Below, one piece after another: positions 16,783 through 25,953 of a DNA stretch of 64,000 bases (positions are counted from its first letter, which is position 1; the number at the start of each line of letters is the position of its first letter). The DNA is from Nannocystis punicea (GTDB lineage Bacteria; Myxococcota_A; Polyangia; Nannocystales; Nannocystaceae): assembly GCF_026965555.1 (NCBI RefSeq), contig NZ_CP114040.1:8716001-8780000 (forward strand), read 5' to 3'. The translations under genes were made by a program, and so were the position numbers. Below the pieces are notes generated by a model, which worked only from the letters and a program-made list of their open reading frames with translations, did not search any database and was not told the origin of the DNA.

Positions 16783-17507
16783 AACCTGAGATGGAGGAGC
16801 TGTTGCTCCGCCTCGTCCCCGACCTCCCGGCACAGTGGCAAGGGGCGACCGAGCAGGAGATCGAGCAGCTCACGAAGTTCGCAGGTCGACCCTTGCCCCG
16901 CTTCTATCGCTGGTTTCTCCTGCGGATGGGGCGCAGCATGGGCGCCATCTCCTACGCGACCCTGGACTTCTCCGCGCCCAAGCTCCTCTCGTGCTACGCG
17001 GCACGGTTCACCACGCCCGACAGCCGCTTCCTCATGATCGCGCACGAGTCGGACGAGATGGTGCCGCTTCACATCTTCTATGACTTCGAGCACCCAGTCC
17101 GTGACGACGCGCGCGTCGTCCTCATGGATGCCGGCAGACAGGAGCTGTACAATCACTTCGAAACGCTCCGCGAAATGATCGCCTGGGGTCGGTTCCTCCA
17201 GCTGCGAGTCAAGGTGCAGCCGAATCGCTGCCGCGGAATCTTCTCGGATACGAGCGGCGACGTCCGGGAGCAGCTGGATCTCGTGCTCGACAGCCTCGGC
17301 TTCACCACGCCGATCCCGACCGGCCCGTATTGCGGGATCTACGAGGGCGATCGCGCGAGCCTGGTCACCTCCTCGTCCATCGACGATCCGCCGCGGATCC
17401 AGCCGTTTCAGCTCGGCGGCAAAGATGTCGGGTACCTCCGTCGCGTGCTCGGAGAGATCGCCGCCGAGACGTCCCTCGAAGTCGAGATCAAGGAATGGAA
17501 CGGCTAG
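16764..17507 (+). CDS. SUKH (SMI1/KNR4) family immunity protein, second copy
   Basis: 247 residues with the SUKH signature LPRFYRWFLLRMGRSMG near residues 44-60 and a conserved FYDFEHP segment. The family comprises immunity proteins paired with polymorphic toxins. The start used here is GTG 16764, which overlaps the toxin's 3' end and has GAGG nine bases upstream; ATG 16791 is an alternative giving a protein nine residues shorter. Length and layout match the SUKH protein at 2.5-3.2 kb. Each of the two toxins therefore has its own linked immunity protein. Confidence 0.75.
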   Translation: MRTQDLEPEMEELLLRLVPDLPAQWQGATEQEIEQLTKFAGRPLPRFYRWFLLRMGRSMGAISYATLDFSAPKLLSCYAARFTTPDSRFLMIAHESDEMVPLHIFYDFEHPVRDDARVVLMDAGRQELYNHFETLREMIAWGRFLQLRVKVQPNRCRGIFSDTSGDVREQLDLVLDSLGFTTPIPTGPYCGIYEGDRASLVTSSSIDDPPRIQPFQLGGKDVGYLRRVLGEIAAETSLEVEIKEWNG

Positions 17508-17676
17508 CGCCGCCCTCGCCTCGGCCAACAAGCTCTGCCAGAGGCGGGAGATAGCGAAAAGCCCGCCGAGGCCAGTGGCGACCAGAACTCCGACTGGGCC
17601 AAGGCACGGCTCTGCCCGGTCCAGCATCCCATGACCGCACCCCGGCCTCGGCCCGCTCTCCCGCAGGAATATCCCA

Positions 17677-18360
17677 TCACCGCGCCGCCGACGGTCGCCT
17701 CCCTGCGCTTCGCCCCTCGTTCAGCACGCCTGCCACCACCTCGAGGTCGGCGGTGAACTTCGCCATCTCTGCGCGGCGGTCGGCCGACGTCGGCTGGCGC
17801 AGGATCGACGACGGGTGGACCGTCGCCAGCACGTGCGGCACGCGGTCGTTGGCGATCAGCTGCCCGCGCATCGTCGTCACGCGGAACGTCCGGCCGAGCA
17901 GCGCCTGCGCTGCGGTCGCGCCGAGGCACACCAGCACCTGCGGGCGGATGAGCTCGATCTCCTGCTCGAGCCACGGCAGGCACGCACCGATCTCGCGGGC
18001 GCTGGGCTTCTTGTGCAGGCGCCGGCTGCCGCGCCGCTCCCACTTGAAGTGTTTGACCACGTTCGTCACGTACGCGTCGTCGCGGGCGATGCCGGCCTGC
18101 TCGAGCGCCTGGTCGAGCACGCGACCTGCGGGGCCGACGAACGGCGCGCCGGCGATGTCCTCGTCGTTGCCGGGCTGTTCGCCGACCAGGATCAGGCGGG
18201 CGCTGCTGGGCCCGGCGCCGAACACCGTCTGGGTCGCGTTGCGGTAGAGCGGGCAGCCGTGGCATCCAGCCGCGGCCGACCGCAGGGTCGGGAGCGACAG
18301 CCGCTCCGGGAGGAAGTCCCGGGCGCTGCCCGTCACGTCGTCGTCTTCGTCGTCGTGCAT
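17677..18360 (-). CDS. UdgX-like uracil-DNA glycosylase
   Basis: 227 residues of the family 4/5 Fe-S uracil-DNA glycosylase type. Four cysteines (C33, C36, C127, C145) fit the 4Fe-4S ligands. Motif A is GEQPGNDED (E61), followed by FVGPAGRVLDQAL, and motif B is HPSSILR near the end. Between them is GSRRLHKKP (residues 111-119), which corresponds to the UdgX-specific loop (RRIH) whose His links covalently to uracil sites in DNA; here H116 is kept. UdgX proteins excise uracil and remain bound to the site. The loop differs from the usual KRRIH (S-R-R-L-H). A DnaE-type error-prone polymerase is nearby on the other strand, consistent with a repair neighbourhood. Confidence 0.88.
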   Translation of the reverse strand: MHDDEDDDVTGSARDFLPERLSLPTLRSAAAGCHGCPLYRNATQTVFGAGPSSARLILVGEQPGNDEDIAGAPFVGPAGRVLDQALEQAGIARDDAYVTNVVKHFKWERRGSRRLHKKPSAREIGACLPWLEQEIELIRPQVLVCLGATAAQALLGRTFRVTTMRGQLIANDRVPHVLATVHPSSILRQPTSADRRAEMAKFTADLEVVAGVLNEGRSAGRRPSAAR

Positions 18361-18455
18361 GCTCGGAGTGTGGCGCGGGTTGCGACGACGCGCGCGTCCG
18401 CGGCCCTCGATTTTGTCGGGCGTGCTCGCCGGAGATCCGGTGCTACATACCGGCC

Positions 18456-18665
18456 ATGCTCGCGCTCGCCGCATTCGCACAATCGCTGGCCTGCCCCGAT
18501 TGTGCCCCCGTGCGCGCCGCCCGAACCGCGATCGCGGCCGATCCGGACCGCTGGTTGTACGCGTTCGGGGTCGCCGCGCCCTTCGTGGTCGCCTCGGTGG
18601 TGATCGCTCTGGTGTATCGCCTCGGCCGCAGCGGGCCGGGCCGGGAGGACTCGTCATGGCGGTGA
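18456..18665 (+). CDS. small membrane protein linked to DUF2243 gene
   Basis: A 69-residue protein with an N-terminal export-like segment (MLALAAFAQSLACPDCAPVR, including a CPDC motif) and a single C-terminal transmembrane helix (about 37-55). Its 3' end overlaps the start of the DUF2243 gene by ten bases, indicating co-translation. I recognise no family. The CxxC near the predicted outer face could bind metal or haem or form a disulfide. Confidence 0.55.
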   Translation: MLALAAFAQSLACPDCAPVRAARTAIAADPDRWLYAFGVAAPFVVASVVIALVYRLGRSGPGREDSSWR

Positions 18666-19123
18666 AAGAGACCCACGACGGACCGCTGATCGCCGCCGGC
18701 ATCGCCCTCGGCGTCGGCCTCGGCGGCTTCGTCGACGGCATCCTGCTGCACCAATTGTTGCAGTGGCACAACATGCTCAGCGCCCGCCTGCCGCCGGACA
18801 ACCTGGTGGCCATGAAGATCAACATGATGTGGGACGGCCTGTTCCACGTGTTGACCTGGCTGATGACGGTGATCGGCCTCGCCTTGCTGTGGCGCGCCGG
18901 CGGCCGCGAAGATGTCCCGTGGCGCGGGCGGACTCTGGTCGGCGGCATGGTGCTCGGCTGGGGCCTGTTCAACTTCGTCGAGGGCCTCATCGACCACCAG
19001 CTCCTCGGCATCCACCACGTGCACCCCGGCGCGTACGAGCTCGCCTGGGACCTCGGGTTCCTCGGCTCGGGCCTCCTCTGCATCGCCCTCGGCATCGTCC
19101 TCGTCTGCCCGGCGCGTCGCTGA
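18656..19123 (+). CDS. DUF2243 membrane protein
   Basis: 155 residues with four predicted transmembrane helices. It contains the family's conserved polar residues: GGFVDGILLHQLLQWHNM, MMWDGLFH, and NFVEGLIDHQLLGIHHVHPG, the last with several His in the membrane region. DUF2243 proteins are often near cytochrome oxidase or copper genes, but their role is unknown; the His pattern suggests metal or haem binding. The ATG at 18656 has a GGGAGGA ribosome-binding site. The gene overlaps the small membrane protein upstream and is followed after ten bases by the polymerase gene. Confidence 0.85.
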   Translation: MAVKETHDGPLIAAGIALGVGLGGFVDGILLHQLLQWHNMLSARLPPDNLVAMKINMMWDGLFHVLTWLMTVIGLALLWRAGGREDVPWRGRTLVGGMVLGWGLFNFVEGLIDHQLLGIHHVHPGAYELAWDLGFLGSGLLCIALGIVLVCPARR

Positions 19124-19133
19124 GCGCGCCGGG

Positions 19134-22067
19134 ATGGTCGCCGCGCTCCTCCACGTCAAGAGCGAGTACTCGCTCGGTCAGGGCACCGCCACCCCGAGCG
19201 AGCTCGTCCGGCGCGCCGTCGAGTACGGCTATTCGGCGCTCGCCCTCACCGACGTCGAGACCCTGGCCGGCCAGGTCGAGTTTCACCACGCCGCGCGCGC
19301 GTGGGGCATTCGTGCGATCGCCGGCGTCGAGCTGCGCGACCAATTCGTGCCCGGCGAGCTCGGCCGCGAACAGGGCCGCCTCGTGCTCCTGGCCCGCGAT
19401 CCCGGCGGCTACGCCAGCCTGTGCCGGATCCTCACTCGCCGGCGGGCCGGGATCGCCGGCGACAATGTCCGCGACTGTCTCGCCGCCCGCCCGACCGGGC
19501 TCTTCTATCTCAGCGACGATTCGACGGTGCTGTCGAGCTTGCTGAATTCCGGCGTCGACCCGGGCGACGTCCGCCGCCTCGTCCGCCCCGGCGACGATTC
19601 ACGATCGCCGATCCCCGGCGTCGCCGCTCCCGACGTCGTCCTGCTCGACCGCCACGACCTCGAGCTGCACCGCGTGCTGGTGGCAGTGCGCACGCAGCAG
19701 CGCCTGGTCGACGTCTCCGACCTCGCCGCCGGGCCGCTGCCCGAACCGCGGAGCCTGCGCAGGTGGTTCGACGGGCCCTCTCTGGCCGAGGCCTCGCGCA
19801 TCGCCGACGCCTGCACGTTCGACCTCGCCGCAGTGCGGGCCGAGCTCCCGCGCTGGCACCCGGCGACGGCCAGCACCGCGGAGGCCCACCTCGCGGCGCT
19901 GGCCCGCGAGCGCCTCGCCGGCGGACGCGACCGCGGGCGCTGGCGCGGTCCTGCGTATGAACGACGATTGACGCACGAGCTCGCGGTCGTCGCCGATCTC
20001 GGCTTCTCCGCCTATTTCGCCCTGGTCTGCGAAGTCACCGATCACGCCCGCCGCGAGGACATCGAGGTCGCCGCGCGCGGCTCCGCCGCGAGCTCCCTGC
20101 TCGCCCACGTCCTCGGCATCACCCCGATCGATCCGCTGATTCACGGCCTCTACTTCGAGCGCTTCCTCCACCCCGGCCGCAGCGAGCTGCCCGACATCGA
20201 CCTCGACCTGCCCTCCGATCGCCGTGACTCCGTCATCGAATGGGTCCTGCGGCGATTCGGCGACGAACGGGCCGCCCGCGTCGCGACCATGCAGCGCCTG
20301 GCCGCCCGCTCCGCCGCCCGCGAGCTCGCGCGCGCCCTCGACCTCCGCCTCCGTGACGACGACGACGAGCTCCCCGCCGCCCTGCGGACGCCGCCCCTGC
20401 GCGCCCTGCTCGCGCGCCTGATCGGCAAGCCGCACCACCTGTCGGTGCACCCGGGCGGCGTCGTCGTCGCCGAGCCCGACCTCGCCACGTACGCCCCGCT
20501 CGAGCGGGTCCCGAGCGGCATGGTCGTCACTCAGTACGACATGCGCAGCCTGGCGCAGCTCGGCCTCGTCAAGATCGATCTGCTCGGCAACCGGGCCCTG
20601 AGCGCCCTCGCCGACGCGCGTCGGCTCGCCGGCGACCTCGACCTCGCGCCGGAGCGCGACGACCTCACGCTCCGGCGGATCCGCGACGCCGACACGATCG
20701 GCTGCTTCCAGATCGAGACCCCGCCGGTGCGCGCCACCCTGCGCAAATTGCCGCTCCACGACCTCGACGACGTCATGGCCGCGCTCGCAGTCGTGAGGCC
20801 CGGCCCGGCCTCCGGCGGCGCGCGGGCTGCCTACATTCGCCGCGCCCGCGGCGAAGAGGCTCCCCTGCCGCCGCACCCGCGGCTGGCAACAGTGCTGCAG
20901 GAGACCTACGGCATGCTGGTCTACGACGAGGACGTCATCGCCGCCCTCGCCGCCATGACCGGATGGTCGCTCGCGCGGGCCGACGCCGCGCGCACGACCC
21001 TGGTCCACGGCGAGGCCGATCCGGCCGCCCTCGCCGCCCTGCGGCGGGAATTCCTGGACGCCGCCGCGAACACCGGCGTCGCCGAGCGCGAGGCCGCGGT
21101 CGTGTGGGCCACCGCCCTGCGATTCGCCGCCTATTCGTTCAACAAGGCCCACGCCGCCGGCTACGCGCATTTGGCCTGGCGGACCGCCGCCATGAAATCC
21201 CATCACCCGGCCGCCTTCGCCTGCGGCGTGCTCGACCATTACGGCGGGCATTATCCGCTGCGCACGATCGCCGCCGACCTCGCGCGCCACGGCGTCCGCC
21301 TGCTCGCGCCGCACGTGCAGCGCGCCGACGTCGCCACCCGGCTCGAGGCCGGCGCCGTGCGAGTCGGCCTCAGCCACGTCAAGCACCTCACCGCCGCGAG
21401 CGTGCGGCGGATCCTCCTCGCGCGGCCGTTCGCCGACCTCCCCGCGCTGCTGCGAGCCGTCCCGCTCGGCGCGCGCGAGCTGCGGGCGCTGGTGCTGAGC
21501 GGCGCCTGCGACGGCCTCGCGCCGCTCGACCCCGACGCCTATCCGATCGCCCACGAGGACGTCCTGGCCCGCCTCGAGCACGACCGCTCGCCCGCTCGCC
21601 TGCACGGCTTCGTCGTCCGCGCGCCCGTCGGGCCCGCCGCCGACCTGTATCGCCGGCTCGTGCGCGTGCGCAACGAGCTCGCCTGCTTGCACATGCACCT
21701 GAGCGATCACCCGCTGCGGCTCCTCCGCGACGAGGCGCGGCGCGCCGGCTGCATCCCCACATACGCAGTCGTGGCCTGCGCCGGTCGCGAGGTGCGGCTG
21801 GTCGGGCTCATCGCCGCGTCACGCCGGCACCACGACGCGCGGGGACGCGTCATGCAATTCGTCACCCTCGAGGACGAATGGGGCCTGGTCGAGGCCGTCC
21901 TCTCCTCCGCCGTCTACGCCGCGCTCGGCGACCCGATCCGCAACCCCGGGCCGGTGATGGTCACCGGCCGGGTCGTGGTCGATCGCGGGCATCCGCACAT
22001 CGACGTATCGCAGGTCCAGCCGTTTTATCGCCGGGCTCGGCCGTTCGCGGGGCTCCCGCGAAGTTGA
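19134..22067 (+). CDS. dnaE2: DnaE-type DNA polymerase III alpha subunit, probably error-prone (DnaE2-like)
   Basis: 977 residues, shorter than replicative DnaE (about 1160) and in the DnaE2 range. Catalytic aspartates are present: PDIDLDL (D354, D356) and KIDLLG (D482). A helix-hairpin-helix region and a C-terminal OB-fold (RLVGLIAASRRHHDARGRVM...FVTLEDEWG) follow. The N-terminal PHP domain is degenerate: LHVKSEYS replaces the usual HxHS (K9) and ALTDV replaces ALTDH (V41), so metal-dependent phosphoesterase activity is unlikely. DnaE2 acts in SOS mutagenesis, usually with ImuA/ImuB, which are not seen here. ATG 19134 was chosen as it starts the PHP domain; the frame is open further upstream through the DUF2243 gene. 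Confidence 0.88.
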   Translation: MVAALLHVKSEYSLGQGTATPSELVRRAVEYGYSALALTDVETLAGQVEFHHAARAWGIRAIAGVELRDQFVPGELGREQGRLVLLARDPGGYASLCRILTRRRAGIAGDNVRDCLAARPTGLFYLSDDSTVLSSLLNSGVDPGDVRRLVRPGDDSRSPIPGVAAPDVVLLDRHDLELHRVLVAVRTQQRLVDVSDLAAGPLPEPRSLRRWFDGPSLAEASRIADACTFDLAAVRAELPRWHPATASTAEAHLAALARERLAGGRDRGRWRGPAYERRLTHELAVVADLGFSAYFALVCEVTDHARREDIEVAARGSAASSLLAHVLGITPIDPLIHGLYFERFLHPGRSELPDIDLDLPSDRRDSVIEWVLRRFGDERAARVATMQRLAARSAARELARALDLRLRDDDDELPAALRTPPLRALLARLIGKPHHLSVHPGGVVVAEPDLATYAPLERVPSGMVVTQYDMRSLAQLGLVKIDLLGNRALSALADARRLAGDLDLAPERDDLTLRRIRDADTIGCFQIETPPVRATLRKLPLHDLDDVMAALAVVRPGPASGGARAAYIRRARGEEAPLPPHPRLATVLQETYGMLVYDEDVIAALAAMTGWSLARADAARTTLVHGEADPAALAALRREFLDAAANTGVAEREAAVVWATALRFAAYSFNKAHAAGYAHLAWRTAAMKSHHPAAFACGVLDHYGGHYPLRTIAADLARHGVRLLAPHVQRADVATRLEAGAVRVGLSHVKHLTAASVRRILLARPFADLPALLRAVPLGARELRALVLSGACDGLAPLDPDAYPIAHEDVLARLEHDRSPARLHGFVVRAPVGPAADLYRRLVRVRNELACLHMHLSDHPLRLLRDEARRAGCIPTYAVVACAGREVRLVGLIAASRRHHDARGRVMQFVTLEDEWGLVEAVLSSAVYAALGDPIRNPGPVMVTGRVVVDRGHPHIDVSQVQPFYRRARPFAGLPRS

Positions 22068-22088
22068 CGCGGGAGCTTGGCGCCGCGC

Positions 22089-22415
22089 TCACCGCCGCTT
22101 CGCGCCGGTCTTCTTGCGCGCGCTCGCGGCGTTGCGGCGGCGCGTCTCCCAGCCCTTCTTGGCCGCCTCGCTGCGCTTCTTGGCCGACTGGGTGCTGCCG
22201 CCGATCCGGCCGCCCTTGCGCGACGACGAGCGATTGGCCTGCTTGCCGCGGCCGCTGCCGGACTTCTTGCCGCCGCCCGTCTCCTTGTTGACGGTGGCCC
22301 ACGCCCGGCGCTCGGCCTCGTCTTTGCCCACGCCGCGCTTCTCGTAGCCCTCCTCGATGTGCTCGGCCTGGCGCTTCTGCTTGTCGGTGTACTTTTCCTT
22401 GCTTCCGCGTGCCAT
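22089..22415 (-). CDS. small basic protein, plasmid-stabilisation/KGG-like family
   Basis: 108 residues, strongly basic. The N-terminal part KYTDKQKRQAEHIEEGYEKR followed by ERRAWATVNKETGGG is characteristic of small proteins annotated as plasmid stabilisation proteins. The C-terminal half is Lys/Arg/Gly/Ser-rich and resembles nucleic-acid-binding or KGG-type stress proteins. The ATG at 22415 has a clear GGAGGA ribosome-binding site; an upstream ATG at 22457 is less likely. It converges on the polymerase gene with a gap of about 20 bases. The function is unproven; DNA binding is inferred. Confidence 0.75.
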   Translation of the reverse strand: MARGSKEKYTDKQKRQAEHIEEGYEKRGVGKDEAERRAWATVNKETGGGKKSGSGRGKQANRSSSRKGGRIGGSTQSAKKRSEAAKKGWETRRRNAASARKKTGAKRR

Positions 22416-22526
22416 CGGGATCCTCCTTCGGACGATTTGCTCGAGAAGGTGGCACACACACGAGCCCCGTCAACACGAGGCCCGCTGATTTCACGCGACC
22501 GATCGCGGCCATGATGGCGCGGCGGA

Positions 22527-23228
22527 TCAGAACGGGACGCCGCAGCACTCGGTCGCGGCCGCGTTCAACGCCGCCCCGTCCATCCCGGCACATACGCCCG
22601 GATCGGGGCAGGAGGCGAAGTCCTGCTCGCCGTCGTTGCAGGTGCACGTGCCGTCCTGGCACACGAAGGACAGCCCGAGCACGTCCGGGCATTCGATGCC
22701 CGTCGCGCACACGCCCGCGGCGATGAACTGCGGCTCGACGTGGCAGTCCGCGCAATGGATGAGGTAGCTCGCGCCCTCGGCGAAGCACGGCGCGCTGGCC
22801 ACGAACCCGGCCTTGTCGATCCCGTCGCAGTCGAGCGCCCCGCGGCAGGCGTTCCACGCCGTGGCGCTGCACAGGCACGCCGGCGTGTCCTTGAACAGAG
22901 TGTCCGTCTCGCAGCTCTCGGCGCACGTGACCGGATCGACGTCCGCCTCGCAGGAGCCGTACACGTCGCACACCTGGTCGCACGTCGCCTCGAAGCCGGC
23001 CATGTCGACGTCGCACAGGGGCTCGCCGCCCGTCGTGACGTCCCCGGTCGTCGTCGGCCCCGTCGCGGTCGCGTCCGTCGCGGTCGCGTCCGTCGTCGGC
23101 TCCGTCGCCCCGCTCGTCGTCGGCGTCCCGGTGGTCGTCTCGGAGCCCGAGGCCGACTCGGTCTCCTTGTCGGGGCAGGCGGTCAACAGGAAGATCGACG
23201 CTGCGCAGAAACCGGAAAATGTTTTCAT
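22527..23228 (-). CDS. cysteine-rich lipoprotein (family A)
   Basis: 233 residues. The signal peptide MKTFSGFCAASIFLLTAC has a good lipobox (LLTAC), followed by a Thr/Ala/Thr-rich linker and a domain with about 20 cysteines. The C-terminal block CQDGTCTCNDGEQDFASC ending in ECCGVPF is shared in pattern with the lipoprotein at 50.7-51.4 kb, so the two are paralogues. ATG 23231 is one codon upstream and equally possible. Function unknown; outer-membrane or surface location is inferred from the lipobox. The divergent lipoprotein gene starts at 23503. Confidence 0.75.
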   Translation of the reverse strand: MKTFSGFCAASIFLLTACPDKETESASGSETTTGTPTTSGATEPTTDATATDATATGPTTTGDVTTGGEPLCDVDMAGFEATCDQVCDVYGSCEADVDPVTCAESCETDTLFKDTPACLCSATAWNACRGALDCDGIDKAGFVASAPCFAEGASYLIHCADCHVEPQFIAAGVCATGIECPDVLGLSFVCQDGTCTCNDGEQDFASCPDPGVCAGMDGAALNAAATECCGVPF

Positions 23229-23502
23229 CATCAAGCTCGTACCCACAAGTCGCATCTCGCGATGCTGGGCCAGCGAGCTCGGCTTGTCCAAGGCTTTCCT
23301 CACGCGGCCCCGCGGCCCCCAGGAATGCTCCAGAGCGCCAGTGCGCACATACCTCACAATCAAGCGCCGCTGATTCACCCATTCGAGATCCAGCAGCACG
23401 TCGCAATCACGAGAGGGCGCGATCGCCCGGGCGCAGGCCGCGCGAATCACCGTACACGGAAATCACGCTTGGCGACCTCGCCCGAGATGCTATGGCAAGC
23501 CC

Positions 23503-25953
23503 ATGCACCTGCGACCTCTCCTTGGCATGATGATGATTTCCTGCACGGGCCTCGGCCTGCTCGCCTGCGGCGACGACGGCGACGCCTCGACCACCGACAG
23601 CGCCGGCACCGACGAGCCGACCACGGCCGCGCCGACGACCGAGCCGACCACGACAGTGCCGACCACCGGCACGCCGACCACGGACGGCGAACCGACCACC
23701 GGCGACAGCATGGGCGACAGCACCTCGACCACCGACGGCACCTCGACCGGGGACGAGCCCGCCCTCGCCTGTCACGCGCTCCCGCTGCCGGCCGCGCTGG
23801 TCGAGGACGGCGCATGGGACGACGGCCTCACGATCTCCGGCTTCGCCGGCTACGACGGCCTCACCCCCAGCGTCCACGACTTCGCCCGCGACGCCGAAGG
23901 CGGCCTGCTCGCCGTCGGGTACTTCCATTACATCGGCAAGGAGGTCGTGCATCCATTCGCGCGCGACGACGGCGACGGGTGGGTCGAAGACCCGAGCCTC
24001 GGCGTCGAGCTCGAGCGGCCGACGCTCTCGGCCGTGGCCGCCGACGACGGCGGCCGCGTCGCCCTCGCCACCTTCTCGGCGCTGCCGGCCGACCTCATGC
24101 AGCGCGAGGGCGAGATCTTGCTGGCCGACGGCGGCGAGTTCGAGACGATCGGCAGCTTCCACGGCGCCGTGCGCAGCATGGCCTGGTATGACGGCGAGCT
24201 GTGGGTCGCCGGCGTGTTCTCGATCGACGGCAAGCCGGCCATGCCGCACCTCGCGGTCTGGGGCGACATGGGCTGGCACGCCCCGCCGGGCGGCTCGCTG
24301 ACCGGCACCGGCGCCTTCGAGCTCACCGTCGACGACGACGTCCTGCTGGTCGGCGGCGCCTTCACCGGCGTCGGCGGCGTCTCTGCGCATTCGGTGGCCG
24401 CGTGGGACGGCGCCGACTGGACCGCCTTCGACCTGCCGAATTCGACGGTGTTCGCGCTGGCGCGCGACGGCCAGGGCGATCTCTACGCCGGCGGCTTGTT
24501 CTCGATCGAGAACAGCGTCGAGACCGGCGGCATCGCCCGCTGGTCCGGCCAATCATGGCAGTCGGTCGCCGGCGGTCTGGCCAATCCGACCTTCCGCGGG
24601 GTCGTCTCCGACCTGGCCGTTCGGTCCGGTGAGCTCCACGTCGCCGGCTGCTTCACCTCGGCCGGCGGCGTCCCGAGCGATCCGGCCGCGATCCCGGCGC
24701 CGGGGCTGGCGCGCTGGGCCGGCGGGGCCTGGGAGGCGCTCGCCGATCCGGCCGGCGGCGTCGGCACCGCGTGGTTCACCCCGCTGAAGTGCGGCGACGA
24801 GGGCCCCGACGCGATCTGGGACGCCGCCTACCAGCGCCTGTTCGTCGACGGCGACCGGCTCCTCCTCGGCGGCTCGTTCTCCGGCGTCGACAATGTCGCC
24901 TCGCAGAGCGTCATCGCCCTCGGCGCCGACGATCAATGGGTCGCCCAGGGCGAGCCCGGCCGCGGCTTCTCCGGCGCCTCGCGCTCGCTCGCCGTCGGCG
25001 GCCCCGAATGTGCAGTCCACGTCATGGGCGGGGTCAGCCACGCCGGCGCGCTCGCGGTCGACAATCGCGTGTTGCGCGACGACGGCGACGCCTGGACCCC
25101 CGTCGGTCCGCCGCTCCCCGCCGGCGCCTATTGTTGGCAGCTCGCGGTCGACGGCGCCGGCGTCCCCGTCCTCGGCTGCGACCTGCCGTCCGAGAACGAC
25201 CTGCCGCCCGAGGGCGGCGCGCTGCGGCTCGTCGACGATTCGTGGCAGGTCGTCGGTCTGCCGTTCGCGCAGGGCGGCGTCGCGGCCGTCGGCTTCGACC
25301 CCGCGGGCGCGCTGTGGGCCGCGGGCGGCGGCGGCGAGGGCTTCGTCGCCCGCGAGGACGGCGACGCGCTCGTGGTCTTCGGTACGAGCAATGGCCGCGT
25401 CGCCTCGCTCGCGTTCCGCCCCACCGCCGAGGGCGAGCCGGTGCAAGCCGTCGTCGGCGGCTACTTCAGCGAATTCGCGGGCGCCCCGGCCGGCGGCGTC
25501 GCCCACTGGAACGGCGACGCCTGGGAGCCGCTCGGCGACGGCATCGTCGGCAGCGTCCTCGCCGTCGCCTACGCCGAGGACGGCGCGATCTATGCCAGCA
25601 CCGCCGACGACGGCACCCCGAATCGACCGATCCTCGCCCGCTGGGACGGCGCCGCGTGGGCCGACGTCGCCACGCCCGAGCCCGGTCCGGTCGACGCCGG
25701 CTACGCCTTCTATTCGCTGCTCGCCCGCGGCCAATACGTCGTCGCGTCCGGCTTCGCCTGGCCCGACTCCGGCCAGCGCAACCTGTTCGTCTACGACGGC
25801 GCCACCTTCGCCAGCCTGCGCGGCGGGGCCACTGCCATCTACGTCGAATCGACGGCGCTGGCGAAGAACGGCCTGTGGTTCGGCGGCACGATCGCCGAGG
25901 CCGGCCCGCCGGAGGCCCGCGTCTCGTCGGTCGGGATCGCCCACCTCCGCTGA
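23503..25953 (+). CDS. large lipoprotein with beta-propeller repeats (Rax2/kelch-like)
   Basis: 816 residues. The signal peptide ends in GLLAC, then comes a Thr/Pro/Asp-rich linker (about 30-85). The rest consists of repeats with the pattern LWVAGVFSIDGKP...LAVWGDMGW, VGGAFTGVGGVSAHSVAAWDG and AGGLFSIENS, each giving a GGxFxxxG...IAxWDGxxW element. This is the pattern of Rax2-like or delta-60-type propeller repeats found in myxobacterial surface proteins, usually involved in binding. No enzymatic motif is seen. The ATG at 23503 directly begins the signal peptide. Confidence 0.75.
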   Translation: MHLRPLLGMMMISCTGLGLLACGDDGDASTTDSAGTDEPTTAAPTTEPTTTVPTTGTPTTDGEPTTGDSMGDSTSTTDGTSTGDEPALACHALPLPAALVEDGAWDDGLTISGFAGYDGLTPSVHDFARDAEGGLLAVGYFHYIGKEVVHPFARDDGDGWVEDPSLGVELERPTLSAVAADDGGRVALATFSALPADLMQREGEILLADGGEFETIGSFHGAVRSMAWYDGELWVAGVFSIDGKPAMPHLAVWGDMGWHAPPGGSLTGTGAFELTVDDDVLLVGGAFTGVGGVSAHSVAAWDGADWTAFDLPNSTVFALARDGQGDLYAGGLFSIENSVETGGIARWSGQSWQSVAGGLANPTFRGVVSDLAVRSGELHVAGCFTSAGGVPSDPAAIPAPGLARWAGGAWEALADPAGGVGTAWFTPLKCGDEGPDAIWDAAYQRLFVDGDRLLLGGSFSGVDNVASQSVIALGADDQWVAQGEPGRGFSGASRSLAVGGPECAVHVMGGVSHAGALAVDNRVLRDDGDAWTPVGPPLPAGAYCWQLAVDGAGVPVLGCDLPSENDLPPEGGALRLVDDSWQVVGLPFAQGGVAAVGFDPAGALWAAGGGGEGFVAREDGDALVVFGTSNGRVASLAFRPTAEGEPVQAVVGGYFSEFAGAPAGGVAHWNGDAWEPLGDGIVGSVLAVAYAEDGAIYASTADDGTPNRPILARWDGAAWADVATPEPGPVDAGYAFYSLLARGQYVVASGFAWPDSGQRNLFVYDGATFASLRGGATAIYVESTALAKNGLWFGGTIAEAGPPEARVSSVGIAHLR

